A DNA stretch of 64,000 bases from Pseudomaricurvus sp050633365 (GTDB lineage Bacteria; Pseudomonadota; Gammaproteobacteria; Pseudomonadales; Cellvibrionaceae), in assembly GCA_050633365.1 (NCBI GenBank), contig JBOEGJ010000028.1:12235-76234 (forward strand), in the 5' to 3' direction. Position numbers and translations under genes: made by a program. Numbering within the stretch: position 1 is the stretch's first letter; each line of letters begins with the position of its first letter. Under the pieces are notes generated by a model, which saw nothing but the letters and a program-made list of their open reading frames with translations, did no database searches and had not been told where the DNA came from. Below are positions 27,866 to 35,924 of the stretch, piece by piece.

Positions 27866-28711
27866 TTAACCGATTTTTTTCTCACCGGAATCTACAGATT
27901 GATAGATCAGGGTATTAATGGTCATGGGCCCAACACCGCCTGGCACAGGAGTGTAAGCCGCGACGCGCTCTTTTAGAGGCTCGAGTTCAATATCGCCAAC
28001 GCCACCTGGGTGATAGCCAGCATCAACAACAACAGCACCATCCTTGATCCACTCGGCCTTAATGAACTCGGGTTTTCCAACCGCGCCGACAACGATATCG
28101 GCTTGCTTGATATGATCAGCCAAGTTTTGCGTGCGGGAGTGACAAATGGTCACAGTGGCGTTGGCGCCAAGCATCATCATCGACATAGGCTTACCGAGAA
28201 TCGGGCTGCGACCAACCACTACCGCGTGTTTGCCGCTAAGCTCAATATCGTAGGCTTCCAGCAGTCGCATGATGCCTTTTGGTGTGGCGCAACCGTAGGC
28301 CTCTTCGCCCATGCTCATACGGCCAAAACCAAGGCAAGTGACACCGTCAACGTCTTTTTCCAGCGCGATAGCGTCGAAACAAGCGCGCTCGTCAATTTGT
28401 GGGGGCACTGGGTGCTGCAGCAGGATACCGTGAACATTGGCGTTGCTGTTTAGCTCGTCAATTTTTGCTAATAGTTGCTCTGTGGTGGTCTCTGCAGACA
28501 TCTCAACCTTAAGAGAATCCATACCGATACGAGTACAGGCATTACCCTTCATCTTTACATAGGTTGCAGACGCCGGATCGGCCCCCACTAGGATAGTTGC
28601 CAGAATTGGGGTCTGGCCGTTGCTTTTCTCTTTAAGTGCCGAAACACGTGCCGACAGTTCTTGTTCAGTTTTTTGGGCAAGAGCCTTGCCATCAAGTACC
28701 AGTGCAGACAT
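27866..28711 (-). CDS. folD: Methylenetetrahydrofolate dehydrogenase/cyclohydrolase
   Basis: A 281-residue bifunctional FolD with its signatures: YVKMKGNACTRIGM containing the catalytic Lys, QHPVPPQIDE, KDVDGVT, the NADP-binding VVVGRSPILGKPM and the C-terminal PVPGGVGPMT. It interconverts 5,10-methylene-, methenyl- and 10-formyl-tetrahydrofolate. It is the last host protein gene before the tRNA cluster and prophage. Confidence 0.96.
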   Translation of the reverse strand: MSALVLDGKALAQKTEQELSARVSALKEKSNGQTPILATILVGADPASATYVKMKGNACTRIGMDSLKVEMSAETTTEQLLAKIDELNSNANVHGILLQHPVPPQIDERACFDAIALEKDVDGVTCLGFGRMSMGEEAYGCATPKGIMRLLEAYDIELSGKHAVVVGRSPILGKPMSMMMLGANATVTICHSRTQNLADHIKQADIVVGAVGKPEFIKAEWIKDGAVVVDAGYHPGGVGDIELEPLKERVAAYTPVPGGVGPMTINTLIYQSVDSGEKKIG

Positions 28712-29002
28712 TAACGATTCCCATCTATGGTGTAGTAAAAAACGCCGCTATTGTCCCATAACCCTGCAGCGAGTGCTATTGTTGGGGTTGTCTCTTGGGT
28801 GTTATATCCGTTGTCTGTGGTTGACGAAGAGGCCAGTGATATCGACGATATTGAGCACTGAACCCAGACTGCCATCAGCTCGGATTAAGATGTGAGGCTA
28901 AGTCACTGCAAACATTGAGATTTTTAAAAAAAGCCGTTGACGGAGCAGGGGAGCGTGGGTAATATGCGCACCACTTCAGAGGCACAGCCACTAAAGTTCA
29001 GT

Positions 29003-29079
<77 letters not shown>

Positions 29080-29151
29080 CTATTTAAAGAGTTTGAGCCT
29101 AGGAAGGCTTTGAGTCAGCAGGCTCACTAGTTGCCCTCGGCAATGCACAGT

Positions 29152-29228
29152 GCGCCCGTAGCTCAGCTGGATAGAGCATCCGCCTTCTAAGCGGATGGTC
29201 GCAGGTTCAAATCCTGCCGGGCGTGCCA
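29152..29228 (+). tRNA. tRNA-Arg (UCU)
   Basis: A 77-nt cloverleaf with acceptor stem GCGCCCG, anticodon loop CTTCTAA with anticodon TCT at 29186-29188, T loop GTTCAAATC and encoded CCA. It reads AGA/AGG arginine codons. Confidence 0.97.
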
Positions 29229-29269
29229 TACACGCAGGCAATCGCGGTTTACAACGCAAGCAGTACAAT

Positions 29270-29346
29270 GGTGGGCGTAGCTCAGTTGGTAGAGCCCCGG
29301 ATTGTGATTCCGGTCGTCGTGGGTTCAAGTCCCATCGTCCACCCCA
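29270..29346 (+). tRNA. tRNA-His (GUG), phage integration target
   Basis: A 77-nt cloverleaf including the extra 5' G (-1) at 29270 that pairs with C73, diagnostic of tRNA-His. The anticodon loop is TTGTGAT with GTG at 29304-29306, and CCA is encoded. A phage integrase gene begins its coding end 98 bp downstream, so the 3' half of this tRNA is the likely attachment core; integration has left it intact. Confidence 0.97.
29290..29346 (+). other. Probable left attachment site (attL) in tRNA-His 3' half
   Basis: The tRNA-His 3' half borders the phage integrase region directly, the classic position for a tyrosine-integrase attachment core (anticodon arm to 3' end). The partner repeat (attR) would be a second copy of this segment at the far phage end, beyond the window. 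The exact core cannot be set from one end. Confidence 0.5.
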
Positions 29347-29351
29347 TATAG

Positions 29352-29384
29352 AAGCCCGTAAGTCACTGATTTGCGGGCTTTTTT
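29352..29384 (+). terminator. Intrinsic terminator after tRNA-His
   Basis: A stem of about 10 bp (AAGCCCGTAA pairing with TTGCGGGCTT, one G-U) followed by six T residues, 5 bp after the tRNA. It ends the tRNA operon and prevents read-through into the convergent integrase. Confidence 0.85.
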
Positions 29385-29397
29385 CTTGCCTGAAGAA

Positions 29398-29486
29398 TGT
29401 GGCAAGGCTAATTTGCCACACTTTCTGCCACATTTTTATTTCTCTCATATCAACTTTGCCCGCTGAATTGGTGCTGCCACATTTTT
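29398..29486. repeat. Clustered TGCCACA motifs next to attL, candidate integrase arm sites
   Basis: TGCCACA occurs four times in 90 bp: inverted at 29398-29405 (TGTGGCAA), then 29413-29420 (TTGCCACA), and within two copies of the 13-bp CTGCCACATTTTT (29425-29437 and 29474-29486, the latter inside the int stop region). Such clusters beside attachment cores are typical of integrase arm-type or Xis sites. Binding is inferred, not shown. Confidence 0.5.
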
Positions 29487-30593
29487 CATTGGCGCCTGGT
29501 TAGCTTTCTGCAATTCGCTTTTCTTCTTGTCGGCGTTCAACCACTTCGCATAAACAGTGAAGAACATTTGTAACGAATGGCCTAGCTGCTCAGCAGCCGC
29601 ACCTGGTGCAACATCGTGCTCAAGCAGGTAGGTCGCGCAGGTGTGACGCATGTTGTACATTCGGCGGCGGCGGATCTGCAAAGCGCTTAGCGCAGTATTC
29701 CAGCGTGTGACGATTGCCTTACCGGTTTTGAATGGTTCGTTGGTGTCTGGGCAGATGAACACCCACTCCTCAGAGTATTTTCTAAGGCGCCTCAGCGCAG
29801 ACTGAACCCGATCAAACAACTCAACATCTCGAGCCTTGCCGGTCTTAGTGCCTTGCTTGTGTTCACCCTTGACGGTTCGCTCGGTGATTCGAAGATACCC
29901 GCTTCTGAGGTCGACATTTTCCCAACGCAGACCAATCATTTCTGATGGTGCTCGAAGGCCGGTAAAGAACCCGATCTCCGCGTAGCAGCCATAGACCTCA
30001 CCATAATGCTCATACATGTGAGCAATGATTGATTCGGCCTCATCCTGTGTAAATGGATCAGGATCTTCCTTAGCTGCTTTTCTGTTCTTCAGCTTGGAGG
30101 CCGGATTGCTGCCGATGTAGTCCATGTCTTTGGCTAGTGACAGAACGCCGTTTAAAGATACCTTTTCGTTGTTGTAGTACTTGGCTGACTTGCCCTCTAA
30201 TCGTTCTGCGCACTGGAGAAGGTGCGAATAATGAACCTCGTCTACCGGCAAATCGAAAAGGGGGCCCCAAGTGCGGTTTAGTGCATTGCGATAGTCTGCT
30301 CTGCAATGGTCGGTCTCAACCATTGCGAGAAACTGCTTGGCCACATCAAAGAAGGTGGGTGCATCTGAGCTGGCTGCCTGCGCTGCTCGGGGGCTGTCAG
30401 GGAAGTGAACCGCATAACTGAACACTCCCGCCTTGATCTCATCAACAACCTGCTTGCGCAAGCGTGCGGCTCGATCTAGGTTAGTTTCCGTTGGGTTCCA
30501 GTCAAGAGTCTCGAAGATACGCTCGCCTTCGTAGTTGAACCAGACTTGGATTGAGCTTGCACGGGCTTTAACACCAGTCCTTTTGATAGCCAT
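29445..30593 (-). CDS. int: Phage tyrosine integrase
   Basis: A 382-residue tyrosine recombinase. The N-terminal arm-binding part (SIQVWFNYEGERIFETL) resembles the DUF3596 integrase type, the core-binding domain follows at about 85-180, and the catalytic domain has R in TGLRAPSEMIGLRW, the H-x-x-R box as MRHTCATYLL, the LGHS His and the nucleophile in VYAKWL. The ATG has a good AAGGAT site. Its 3' end faces tRNA-His, its integration target. Confidence 0.95.
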   Translation of the reverse strand: MAIKRTGVKARASSIQVWFNYEGERIFETLDWNPTETNLDRAARLRKQVVDEIKAGVFSYAVHFPDSPRAAQAASSDAPTFFDVAKQFLAMVETDHCRADYRNALNRTWGPLFDLPVDEVHYSHLLQCAERLEGKSAKYYNNEKVSLNGVLSLAKDMDYIGSNPASKLKNRKAAKEDPDPFTQDEAESIIAHMYEHYGEVYGCYAEIGFFTGLRAPSEMIGLRWENVDLRSGYLRITERTVKGEHKQGTKTGKARDVELFDRVQSALRRLRKYSEEWVFICPDTNEPFKTGKAIVTRWNTALSALQIRRRRMYNMRHTCATYLLEHDVAPGAAAEQLGHSLQMFFTVYAKWLNADKKKSELQKANQAPMKNVAAPIQRAKLI

Positions 30594-30793
30594 TGCTTGT
30601 ATCCTTCAATGATAATGTGAATATTGCCGTCCGGGTCTCGAATGTACTGCTCGCCTTCAACGAATTGGCCACGCTGAATCTTCGACTCTAGCTTTCGTGT
30701 CGTCCAACCGATTACCAAGCCAAATTGCTTGAGCGGAAGGGCGTCGATAGGCAGTTCGATTGCGTCTTGTTGGTCTATTGCTACCTGGATCAT
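30476..30793 (-). CDS. xis: Excisionase-like small DNA-binding protein
   Basis: A 105-residue protein just upstream of int. Residues 20-70 form a winged-helix excisionase pattern: LPLKQFGLVIGWTTRKLESKIQRGQF, then DPDGNIHIIIEGYKQWL. The C-terminal 38 residues overlap int by 118 bp and are low complexity. Xis controls the direction of integrase action. Position and pattern support the call; no closer match is recalled. Confidence 0.7.
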   Translation of the reverse strand: MIQVAIDQQDAIELPIDALPLKQFGLVIGWTTRKLESKIQRGQFVEGEQYIRDPDGNIHIIIEGYKQWLSKGLVLKPVQAQSKSGSTTKASVSSRLLTGTQRKLT

Positions 30794-30908
30794 GACAATA
30801 CCTATTTTCTCATTACCGTCGTTTACTAAAAATGGAGCATGTTGCTCATATTCTGTTACCTAGAAAGCCCCAGTGAAGGGGCGTATTGAGATGGGTTGAG
30901 GCAGAAGC

Positions 30909-31304
30909 CTAAGCAGCAGCTTCTTCAGGCTTCCAAAACTTGCGCACAACGATGGTTTGTTTTTCTTCTTCGCACTCGAGCTTGTACGCGGAGCTCATCC
31001 AATCGATAGCTTCTGGCTCCGCATGCTTGCCGCCGCCATACCAATATGTCCAACCGATCCAAGAGTCGTCAGGCATTTTGGCTGCCACCGACTTGCTCTC
31101 ATAGTGTCGCGAGTAATCACATGAAATATTCGTTTCAACTTCACCCTCTCGGATCTCGTTTAGCGCATCCCAGTGAGCACCTTTCTCGACCAGCTCCTCA
31201 TAAAGATCATCGACATTGTTCTCGTTTACGCGTGGCGGTTCTTTTTTGTCCCACTTGGCGACAAGCAGTAAGGCGGCCCATTTAATTCTCTGTTCTGGTG
31301 TCAT
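30909..31304 (-). CDS. Hypothetical phage protein
   Basis: 131 residues from the ATG at 31304, which has GGAG seven bases upstream (a start at 31337 is possible but lacks a site). It is acidic, with aromatic clusters (SWIGWTYWYGGGKH) and DYSRHYESKS. I do not recognise it. Part of the leftward early operon, between xis and small zinc-binding genes. Confidence 0.6.
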   Translation of the reverse strand: MTPEQRIKWAALLLVAKWDKKEPPRVNENNVDDLYEELVEKGAHWDALNEIREGEVETNISCDYSRHYESKSVAAKMPDDSWIGWTYWYGGGKHAEPEAIDWMSSAYKLECEEEKQTIVVRKFWKPEEAAA

Positions 31305-31541
31305 TCTTAATCTCCAGTGATTTACGTTTACTTTCACCCAAAAAGCCTCAACAAAGAGGCTAGGGGAGTTACTTGTAGCTCACGACAATTGATGTCGCTT
31401 GCTTCGATCAACTCTAGGGGCGTTACCCCTGCGCTTTCATTTGGCTATCCTCTTTCAGAGTTAAAAATTACTTAGTTTCGGCACCCAGAAAGCCGCGATT
31501 AAGCGGCTGTTGGTAACACTCAGTAAGTAGGAAATACCGCG

Positions 31542-31709
31542 TTAGGCATTCCATTCCGTGGCGCAACTTTCCGAGCAAAAGGTATTTCCGCCCCGCGTTA
31601 CTCCGCTTTCATTTTCTTTCATTGGGTTGTCACAGTAAGAGCAGTACCAGCACTGCTCAACCTCATCTGCTGTCCATTTATCTGTCGATCTTGCAAATGG
31701 TTCGTCCAT
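31542..31709 (-). CDS. Small zinc-ribbon phage protein
   Basis: A 55-residue protein. Its ATG overlaps the TGA of the upstream gene (ATGA), a sign of translational coupling. It has CWYCSYC followed 18 residues later by CSESC, a short treble-clef or zinc-ribbon pattern. Function unknown; such small proteins in phage early operons often act on host factors. Confidence 0.65.
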   Translation of the reverse strand: MDEPFARSTDKWTADEVEQCWYCSYCDNPMKENESGVTRGGNTFCSESCATEWNA

Positions 31710-32020
31710 CACGTAACTTCTCCAGTCGTAGGGTGGTGAGTGTTACGCTTTAACCGACTATCAAGCACCAACCGCAAGGTCATTCGCTTAGCCCTGATAG
31801 CCCCTAAATACGCACTCCACCACCACACTTTTAATGGTTGCGGCGGCGGGAACTCATCTCCTTTGGCTTGGTGATACCCGTTGCATATTGGGCAGTCATA
31901 CAGCTCTGGGGCATCTGAATTGCACATCGGACAGAACCCAAGAAGGAGTTGCTTTGCTGCATTTAGCTGGCTCAAATAAGTTAACGCCACGCTCCAAAAA
32001 TATTTAATTCTTACCGTCAT
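31709..32020 (-). CDS. Small phage protein with CXXC pair
   Basis: A 103-residue protein with a CPMC ... CPIC zinc-ribbon (about residues 30-46) flanked by a hydrophobic N-terminus and a basic C-terminus (RAKRMTLRLVLDSRLKR). It overlaps the next small zinc protein by ATGA. Not recognised further. Confidence 0.6.
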   Translation of the reverse strand: MTVRIKYFWSVALTYLSQLNAAKQLLLGFCPMCNSDAPELYDCPICNGYHQAKGDEFPPPQPLKVWWWSAYLGAIRAKRMTLRLVLDSRLKRNTHHPTTGEVT

Positions 32021-32052
32021 ACTTAACTTCTCCAGTCGTAGGAAATACCGCG

Positions 32053-32766
32053 TTAGGCGGCCTCTATTCGTTCCTTGGCAATATCGAAATAGCGAGCATC
32101 TAGCTCCATCCCGATAAACTTACGACCAAGGTTTTTACATGCCACACCGGTGGTACCGCTTCCCATTGTGTTATCAAGAACCGTGTCGCCATTGTCGGTA
32201 TACGTGCTAATCAGCCACTCAATTAGTGGCACAGGCTTTTGTGTTGGATGCAGGCCGCCAACCTTTGACTCTCTTGATACTTTTTGTACGCTGCGCGGGT
32301 ACCGCTCTGTAGAGTCATAATTGGTTTTTTTCACTCCCTTACCGTAAACCTCGCTGCCGATCTCTTTGCGGCCAGCCGTCTTTCTGGTGTGGCCTGTGGT
32401 TTTTTGGGGGTTGTACTTAGGTAACTTGCGATAGAAAACGAGAATGTTCTCGTGCGCCTTAAGCGGCATTTTCTTGGCATTGAAAAAACCAGTGGCTGCG
32501 GGTTTCTCCCAAATTATCTCGTAACGCAGATTTTCCAGATTGCTAACGCCAAGAACCTTGTCGAACGGTGTTTGAGCAAAAAGAACTATGGCCCCGTCTG
32601 GCTTGACCACTCTGTCGTAATGCTGCCAAAGGCGCTCGAGATCGATCACCGAATCCCACTTACAGTTAGTTGTGCCATAAGGCATGTCGCAGCAAACCAT
32701 GTCCACGGTACCGGAGGGTATTTCTTCCATTAACTGAAGGCAGTCCCCATGCTTTAAGTCGATCAC
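32053..32766 (-). CDS. Phage DNA methyltransferase (beta-class, amino-MTase)
   Basis: 237 residues. The catalytic motif IV is DMPYG (variant of DPPY) near the N-terminus, followed by the target region with HPTQKP, and the SAM-binding motif I (LDNTMGSGTTG) near the C-terminus; this order defines the beta class. It methylates adenine N6 or cytosine N4 in DNA. No restriction enzyme is adjacent, so it probably protects the phage from host restriction. Confidence 0.9.
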   Translation of the reverse strand: MIDLKHGDCLQLMEEIPSGTVDMVCCDMPYGTTNCKWDSVIDLERLWQHYDRVVKPDGAIVLFAQTPFDKVLGVSNLENLRYEIIWEKPAATGFFNAKKMPLKAHENILVFYRKLPKYNPQKTTGHTRKTAGRKEIGSEVYGKGVKKTNYDSTERYPRSVQKVSRESKVGGLHPTQKPVPLIEWLISTYTDNGDTVLDNTMGSGTTGVACKNLGRKFIGMELDARYFDIAKERIEAA

Positions 32767-32809
32767 TATCTTGCTCCGTTAATTGTTGTTGGTCGTAGGT
32801 TTCTGGGTG

Positions 32810-33004
32810 TTAGCAAATGCCTCTAAGGCGAAAAAACTCAATCACTTCTTCATGGCTTGCGCTGTATCTGACTATCTTTCCGTCAGGGCTCACAATGTCC
32901 CTAAGTGAAGATTTTGACTTTCCCGCCGGTCGGGCTAGCGCGTAACCATTTCTAGCCGCAATTGCGTTGGGGCTATCAGGGTGAGGGTTTGACATATCAT
33001 TCAT
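32810..33004 (-). CDS. Small hypothetical phage protein
   Basis: 64 residues, or 61 from the Met at codon 4. It has a basic middle (PAGKSKSSLRDI) and the segment SPDGKIVRYSASHEEVIEFFRLRG, a beta-hairpin and helix. Not recognised. It lies between the methyltransferase and another early gene in the same direction. Confidence 0.55.
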   Translation of the reverse strand: MNDMSNPHPDSPNAIAARNGYALARPAGKSKSSLRDIVSPDGKIVRYSASHEEVIEFFRLRGIC

Positions 33005-33021
33005 CCCGTACAGCTATAAAG

Positions 33022-33513
33022 CTAGGCAGCAGCCAACCGATTAAATTGATCACTGGTGATTTGCTTCTCGCGCCAAGCTGCCTGGTCTTTATTCCACTGA
33101 GCATCTTCAATCTGAAGTGCAAGTCTTGGCGTTTTCATTCGTGCAATCCAAACCGTGTCAAAGTAGTGTCGAGCATTGCCGCCGTCTTTGAGCTGCTTTG
33201 CGACTTGCTCGACTGACTCTTCCATATCGCCGTCAGCCAAAATACATTTGCTGCTGGTGAGGTCGGCCACATCTTCGTAGTAGTCGCCATCATCATCAAA
33301 GAAGCACGCAACGACTTGAACTACCCAACAAGTAGGGCGGGTAGCAGCCCAAAGGATTGCGTCAGCTGGACCGACCATCACAAACTGCTGTTGAGGATCT
33401 GAATAGACTGCGCTGTCCCAATGGTACAAAACACAGCGCTCGGCTTGCTTCTTCATTACCAGGTCGCGCCCTTTGTTGGGGTTGTACTTCCTATTGCGTT
33501 TCTTCTTTGACAT
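33022..33513 (-). CDS. Hypothetical phage protein
   Basis: 163 residues, very basic at the N-terminus (MSKKKRNRKYNPNKGR) and acidic in the middle (FDDDGDYYED). Not recognised. It follows rdgC by 11 bp in the leftward operon. Confidence 0.6.
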   Translation of the reverse strand: MSKKKRNRKYNPNKGRDLVMKKQAERCVLYHWDSAVYSDPQQQFVMVGPADAILWAATRPTCWVVQVVACFFDDDGDYYEDVADLTSSKCILADGDMEESVEQVAKQLKDGGNARHYFDTVWIARMKTPRLALQIEDAQWNKDQAAWREKQITSDQFNRLAAA

Positions 33514-33524
33514 GGTGGTGGTTC

Positions 33525-34433
33525 CTACGCTGCTTCTTTACGGTCGCCGCCAAATGCGGTTGATATGACTTCAAACAGGCTTCGCAAAGCATCAGACATC
33601 AAGAGAAGGTCGGAGTAATGCTCAAGCTTCTTATCGCCGTCAGCGCTGTCTCTGGACTCTGAAAGTATTAGGTCGCCAAACTTCAACTGCTTGAACTGCA
33701 GGGTGTCGGTTAAGCGGAAAGTGACTTTGTCGTCATAGTTGAGCTCTAGGGCAACAGCTTGCTTTCCGGCGTTAAGGTGAGGCTCGATTTCTTCGCTCAG
33801 CAATTCCTGTTTCTTGCAGCGAATAATACTGCCGTCCTCACACTGTTCTCTTAGCTCACACTGGTCACCAAGCTCCATATCTTCGGGCATCTCATCACCG
33901 CGCAGCCATCCAGTCATCATCACAGAAGGGGATTCAGATACTTGAGCGGGTACAACAGGCAGTGAGCCAAGAGAATCACGTAACAGCTTCATAAGCTCTT
34001 CAGCGCGAGCGTAGGCACTGGCATCAATAACTAGCATTTGACTTTTGTAATCGATATAGGCGTAGGTCTTAGCCTTTTTGGTGAACGCTTGCGGCAGACA
34101 GTCGAATAGAATTTCTTCTTTCAGAGTGTCTTTCTCTTTGCGATAAACGCGGCGATCTTCTTGGTGCTCGATCTCTTTCACTTTCGCGTCGAGCTTTTCG
34201 CGTATTACTGAAGCGGGGAGAATCTTCTCTTCACGAACCATGCAGATAAGTGACACGCGTGAATGGTGAGAAACCAGGCAATCTTCAGCGGAAGAGGGCG
34301 CACCCCAGCCGCACTTTGTATCATCTTGACGCCCGCAAGGAGTAAAAGCATTCTCGACTAATGCTTCTTCTTCCAGCATTGGCGCCTTGGCGGTGAATCG
34401 ATAAAAAATGGCGTTCTTAAAAAACATGTTCAT
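33525..34433 (-). CDS. rdgC: Recombination-associated protein RdgC
   Basis: A 302-residue phage RdgC. The opening MFFKNAIFYRFT, the segment SLICMVREEKILPASVIREKL, and the C-terminal MTGWLRGDEMPEDMELGDQCELRE and VTFRLTDTLQFKQLKF match the family along its length. RdgC forms a ring around duplex DNA and inhibits RecA filament formation. On a phage it may tune recombination or the SOS response. It lies 13 bp after csrA. Confidence 0.93.
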   Translation of the reverse strand: MNMFFKNAIFYRFTAKAPMLEEEALVENAFTPCGRQDDTKCGWGAPSSAEDCLVSHHSRVSLICMVREEKILPASVIREKLDAKVKEIEHQEDRRVYRKEKDTLKEEILFDCLPQAFTKKAKTYAYIDYKSQMLVIDASAYARAEELMKLLRDSLGSLPVVPAQVSESPSVMMTGWLRGDEMPEDMELGDQCELREQCEDGSIIRCKKQELLSEEIEPHLNAGKQAVALELNYDDKVTFRLTDTLQFKQLKFGDLILSESRDSADGDKKLEHYSDLLLMSDALRSLFEVISTAFGGDRKEAA

Positions 34434-34446
34434 GATTCCTGTTTGG

Positions 34447-34644
34447 TTATACAGCTGCGTTTGCGGGCGCCGCTTCTTGTTCGCGTTGAATCTTCAAAAA
34501 AATCTCTTCACGGTGGACTGCAATTTCTTTTGGGGCATTAACACCGACACGCACTTGATTGCCTTTTACACCCAAAATGGTGACCATTACTTCATCGCCT
34601 ACCATGATGGTCTCGCCGATTCTTCTCGTCAGTATCAAAGCCAT
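34447..34644 (-). CDS. csrA: Phage-encoded CsrA/RsmA translational regulator
   Basis: 65 residues from the ATG at 34644. It has the full CsrA core: LILTRRIGETIMVGDEVMVTILGVKGNQVRVGVNAPKEIAVHREEI, with the L4 and R44 equivalents that bind GGA motifs in RNA. The C-terminal tail EAAPANAAV is its own. CsrA dimers repress or activate host mRNAs at ribosome sites, so the phage may reset host metabolism or its own mRNAs. Confidence 0.95.
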   Translation of the reverse strand: MALILTRRIGETIMVGDEVMVTILGVKGNQVRVGVNAPKEIAVHREEIFLKIQREQEAAPANAAV

Positions 34645-34709
34645 AATTTCATTCCTTAAAAAAGGTGGGCTGTTACACCCGCTAAGCACTAGGAGAGATT
34701 CTTGTAAAA

Positions 34710-34795
34710 TGGAGCGGAAGCCCGGAGTCGAACCGGAGGCCGTCGCCTTACCTTCTATTTAGGTTAATAGCTGCTCGCCCTGAGCTTACTTCCGC
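34710..34795 (-). tRNA. tRNA-like gene, class II length, anticodon unclear
   Basis: Read on the minus strand it has a perfect 7-bp acceptor stem (GCGGAAG with CTTCCGC), a discriminator T and an encoded CCA, plus a T arm with loop TTCGACT. The anticodon arm is odd: the best stem (CTATT with AATAG) leaves a 6-nt loop AACCTA, so U33 and the anticodon cannot be set. A long variable region (GGTAAGGCGACGGCC) suits class II. It may be a degenerate or unusual phage tRNA between csrA and ssb. Confidence 0.55.
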
Positions 34796-34804
34796 AAATA
34801 CTTT

Positions 34805-35317
34805 TTAAAACGGGATGTCGTCGTCGAAATTATCGAAGCCCTGAGCAGGCGGAGCCATTTGCTGTTGTGGCTGTGCCATCTGCTGAGGCTGCTGCATCGC
34901 TTGAGCCTGTTGCGGTGCACGTTGCTGCTGGGCTTGTTGCGGTTGAGCCGCAGCACGACCGGCCTGCGCTTGCTCAATCTGCTTGCTGTCCAGCATTTGC
35001 ATTTCGCTAGCCACAATCTCGGTCGTGTACTGATCTTTACCGTCTTTGTCCTGCCACTTGCGAGTGCGAAGAGAGCCTTCGACGTAAACCTTGCTGCCCT
35101 TTTTCAGGTACTCGCCAGCGATTTCCCCAAGGCGATTGAAAAATACAACACGGTGCCACTCGGTTCGCTCTTGCTGCTGGCCAGTTTGCTTATCCTTCCA
35201 GCGCTCGGAGGTAGCGATACTGATATTCGTCACCGCATTACCGCTAGGCATGTACTTCATTTCAGGGTCTTGGCCGACATTGCCGACCAGAATTACTTTA
35301 TTAACGCCGCGAGCCAC
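34805..35317 (-). CDS. ssb: Single-stranded DNA-binding protein
   Basis: A 170-residue SSB with a GTG start sharing one base with the exonuclease stop. It has the OB fold (MARGVNKVILVGNVGQDPE, TSERWKDKQTGQQQERTEWH, FFNRLGEIAGEYLKKG), a long Gln/Pro/Ala linker and the acidic tip DDDIPF that recruits partner proteins. It serves phage replication and recombination. Confidence 0.95.
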   Translation of the reverse strand: MARGVNKVILVGNVGQDPEMKYMPSGNAVTNISIATSERWKDKQTGQQQERTEWHRVVFFNRLGEIAGEYLKKGSKVYVEGSLRTRKWQDKDGKDQYTTEIVASEMQMLDSKQIEQAQAGRAAAQPQQAQQQRAPQQAQAMQQPQQMAQPQQQMAPPAQGFDNFDDDIPF

Positions 35318-35913
35318 TATGCTGCACTCCTTTGGCTGTCGAGAATTCCCCAGTAGACTTCCATGCAGGCAACGGTGTCAGCCATTGCGGTGTGAGCATT
35401 TTCAAGGTCTTTACCAGTGAAGTGCTTGTAAGCCTCTTCTAACTTTGGCTGCTTGAATCCGCCACGACCGGTCGAGGGGAGCTGCAAGATCGGCTTAGAC
35501 AGAAGCATGCTGCATTCGTGGTTGTCTTTTTCAGCCCAGCTATCGATAACTTCTTCAGCGGCATAGCGCTTAGCAGCAATACGGATAATTCGCTGATCGA
35601 AAGTGCGGTTATGGGCGACGCGCTTATTGCCTCCCCATAACGCCATCAACATTTCAAAAGCCATTTTTTCGGGTACGCCTACCGCAGCGGCGTGTTCAGT
35701 TGTGATGCCATGAATCTCACTGACTTCCTGAGGAATTTCCCAGCCGTCAGGACGAATGATCACATCAATACTTGCAACTACTTTGCGCGTATCTTCATCC
35801 GCTAGTATCGCGGCCAACTGAACCAGGTGAGGCTGGCTATCACTGCCTGACGGAGACTTCCAATCAGGGAGGCCGGTAGTTTCTGTGTCGTAAAACAGAG
35901 CGAAGTTACTCAT
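35317..35913 (-). CDS. DnaQ-like 3'-5' exonuclease
   Basis: A 198-residue DEDDh exonuclease: Exo I YDTETTGLP, Exo II HNRTFD and the Exo III region HTAMADT, with catalytic His in HTAMAD. It resembles the DnaQ/ExoI-like phage exonucleases. It overlaps ssb by one base, so the two are coupled, and probably trims ends for the recombination module or adds proofreading. Confidence 0.88.
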   Translation of the reverse strand: MSNFALFYDTETTGLPDWKSPSGSDSQPHLVQLAAILADEDTRKVVASIDVIIRPDGWEIPQEVSEIHGITTEHAAAVGVPEKMAFEMLMALWGGNKRVAHNRTFDQRIIRIAAKRYAAEEVIDSWAEKDNHECSMLLSKPILQLPSTGRGGFKQPKLEEAYKHFTGKDLENAHTAMADTVACMEVYWGILDSQRSAA

Positions 35914-35924
35914 CGAAATATTCC

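Noticed and set aside
31338..31541. Possible extra gene between the 30909 and 31542 genes
   Set aside because: No open frame with a ribosome site was found in these 204 bp; it is treated as spacer in the leftward operon.
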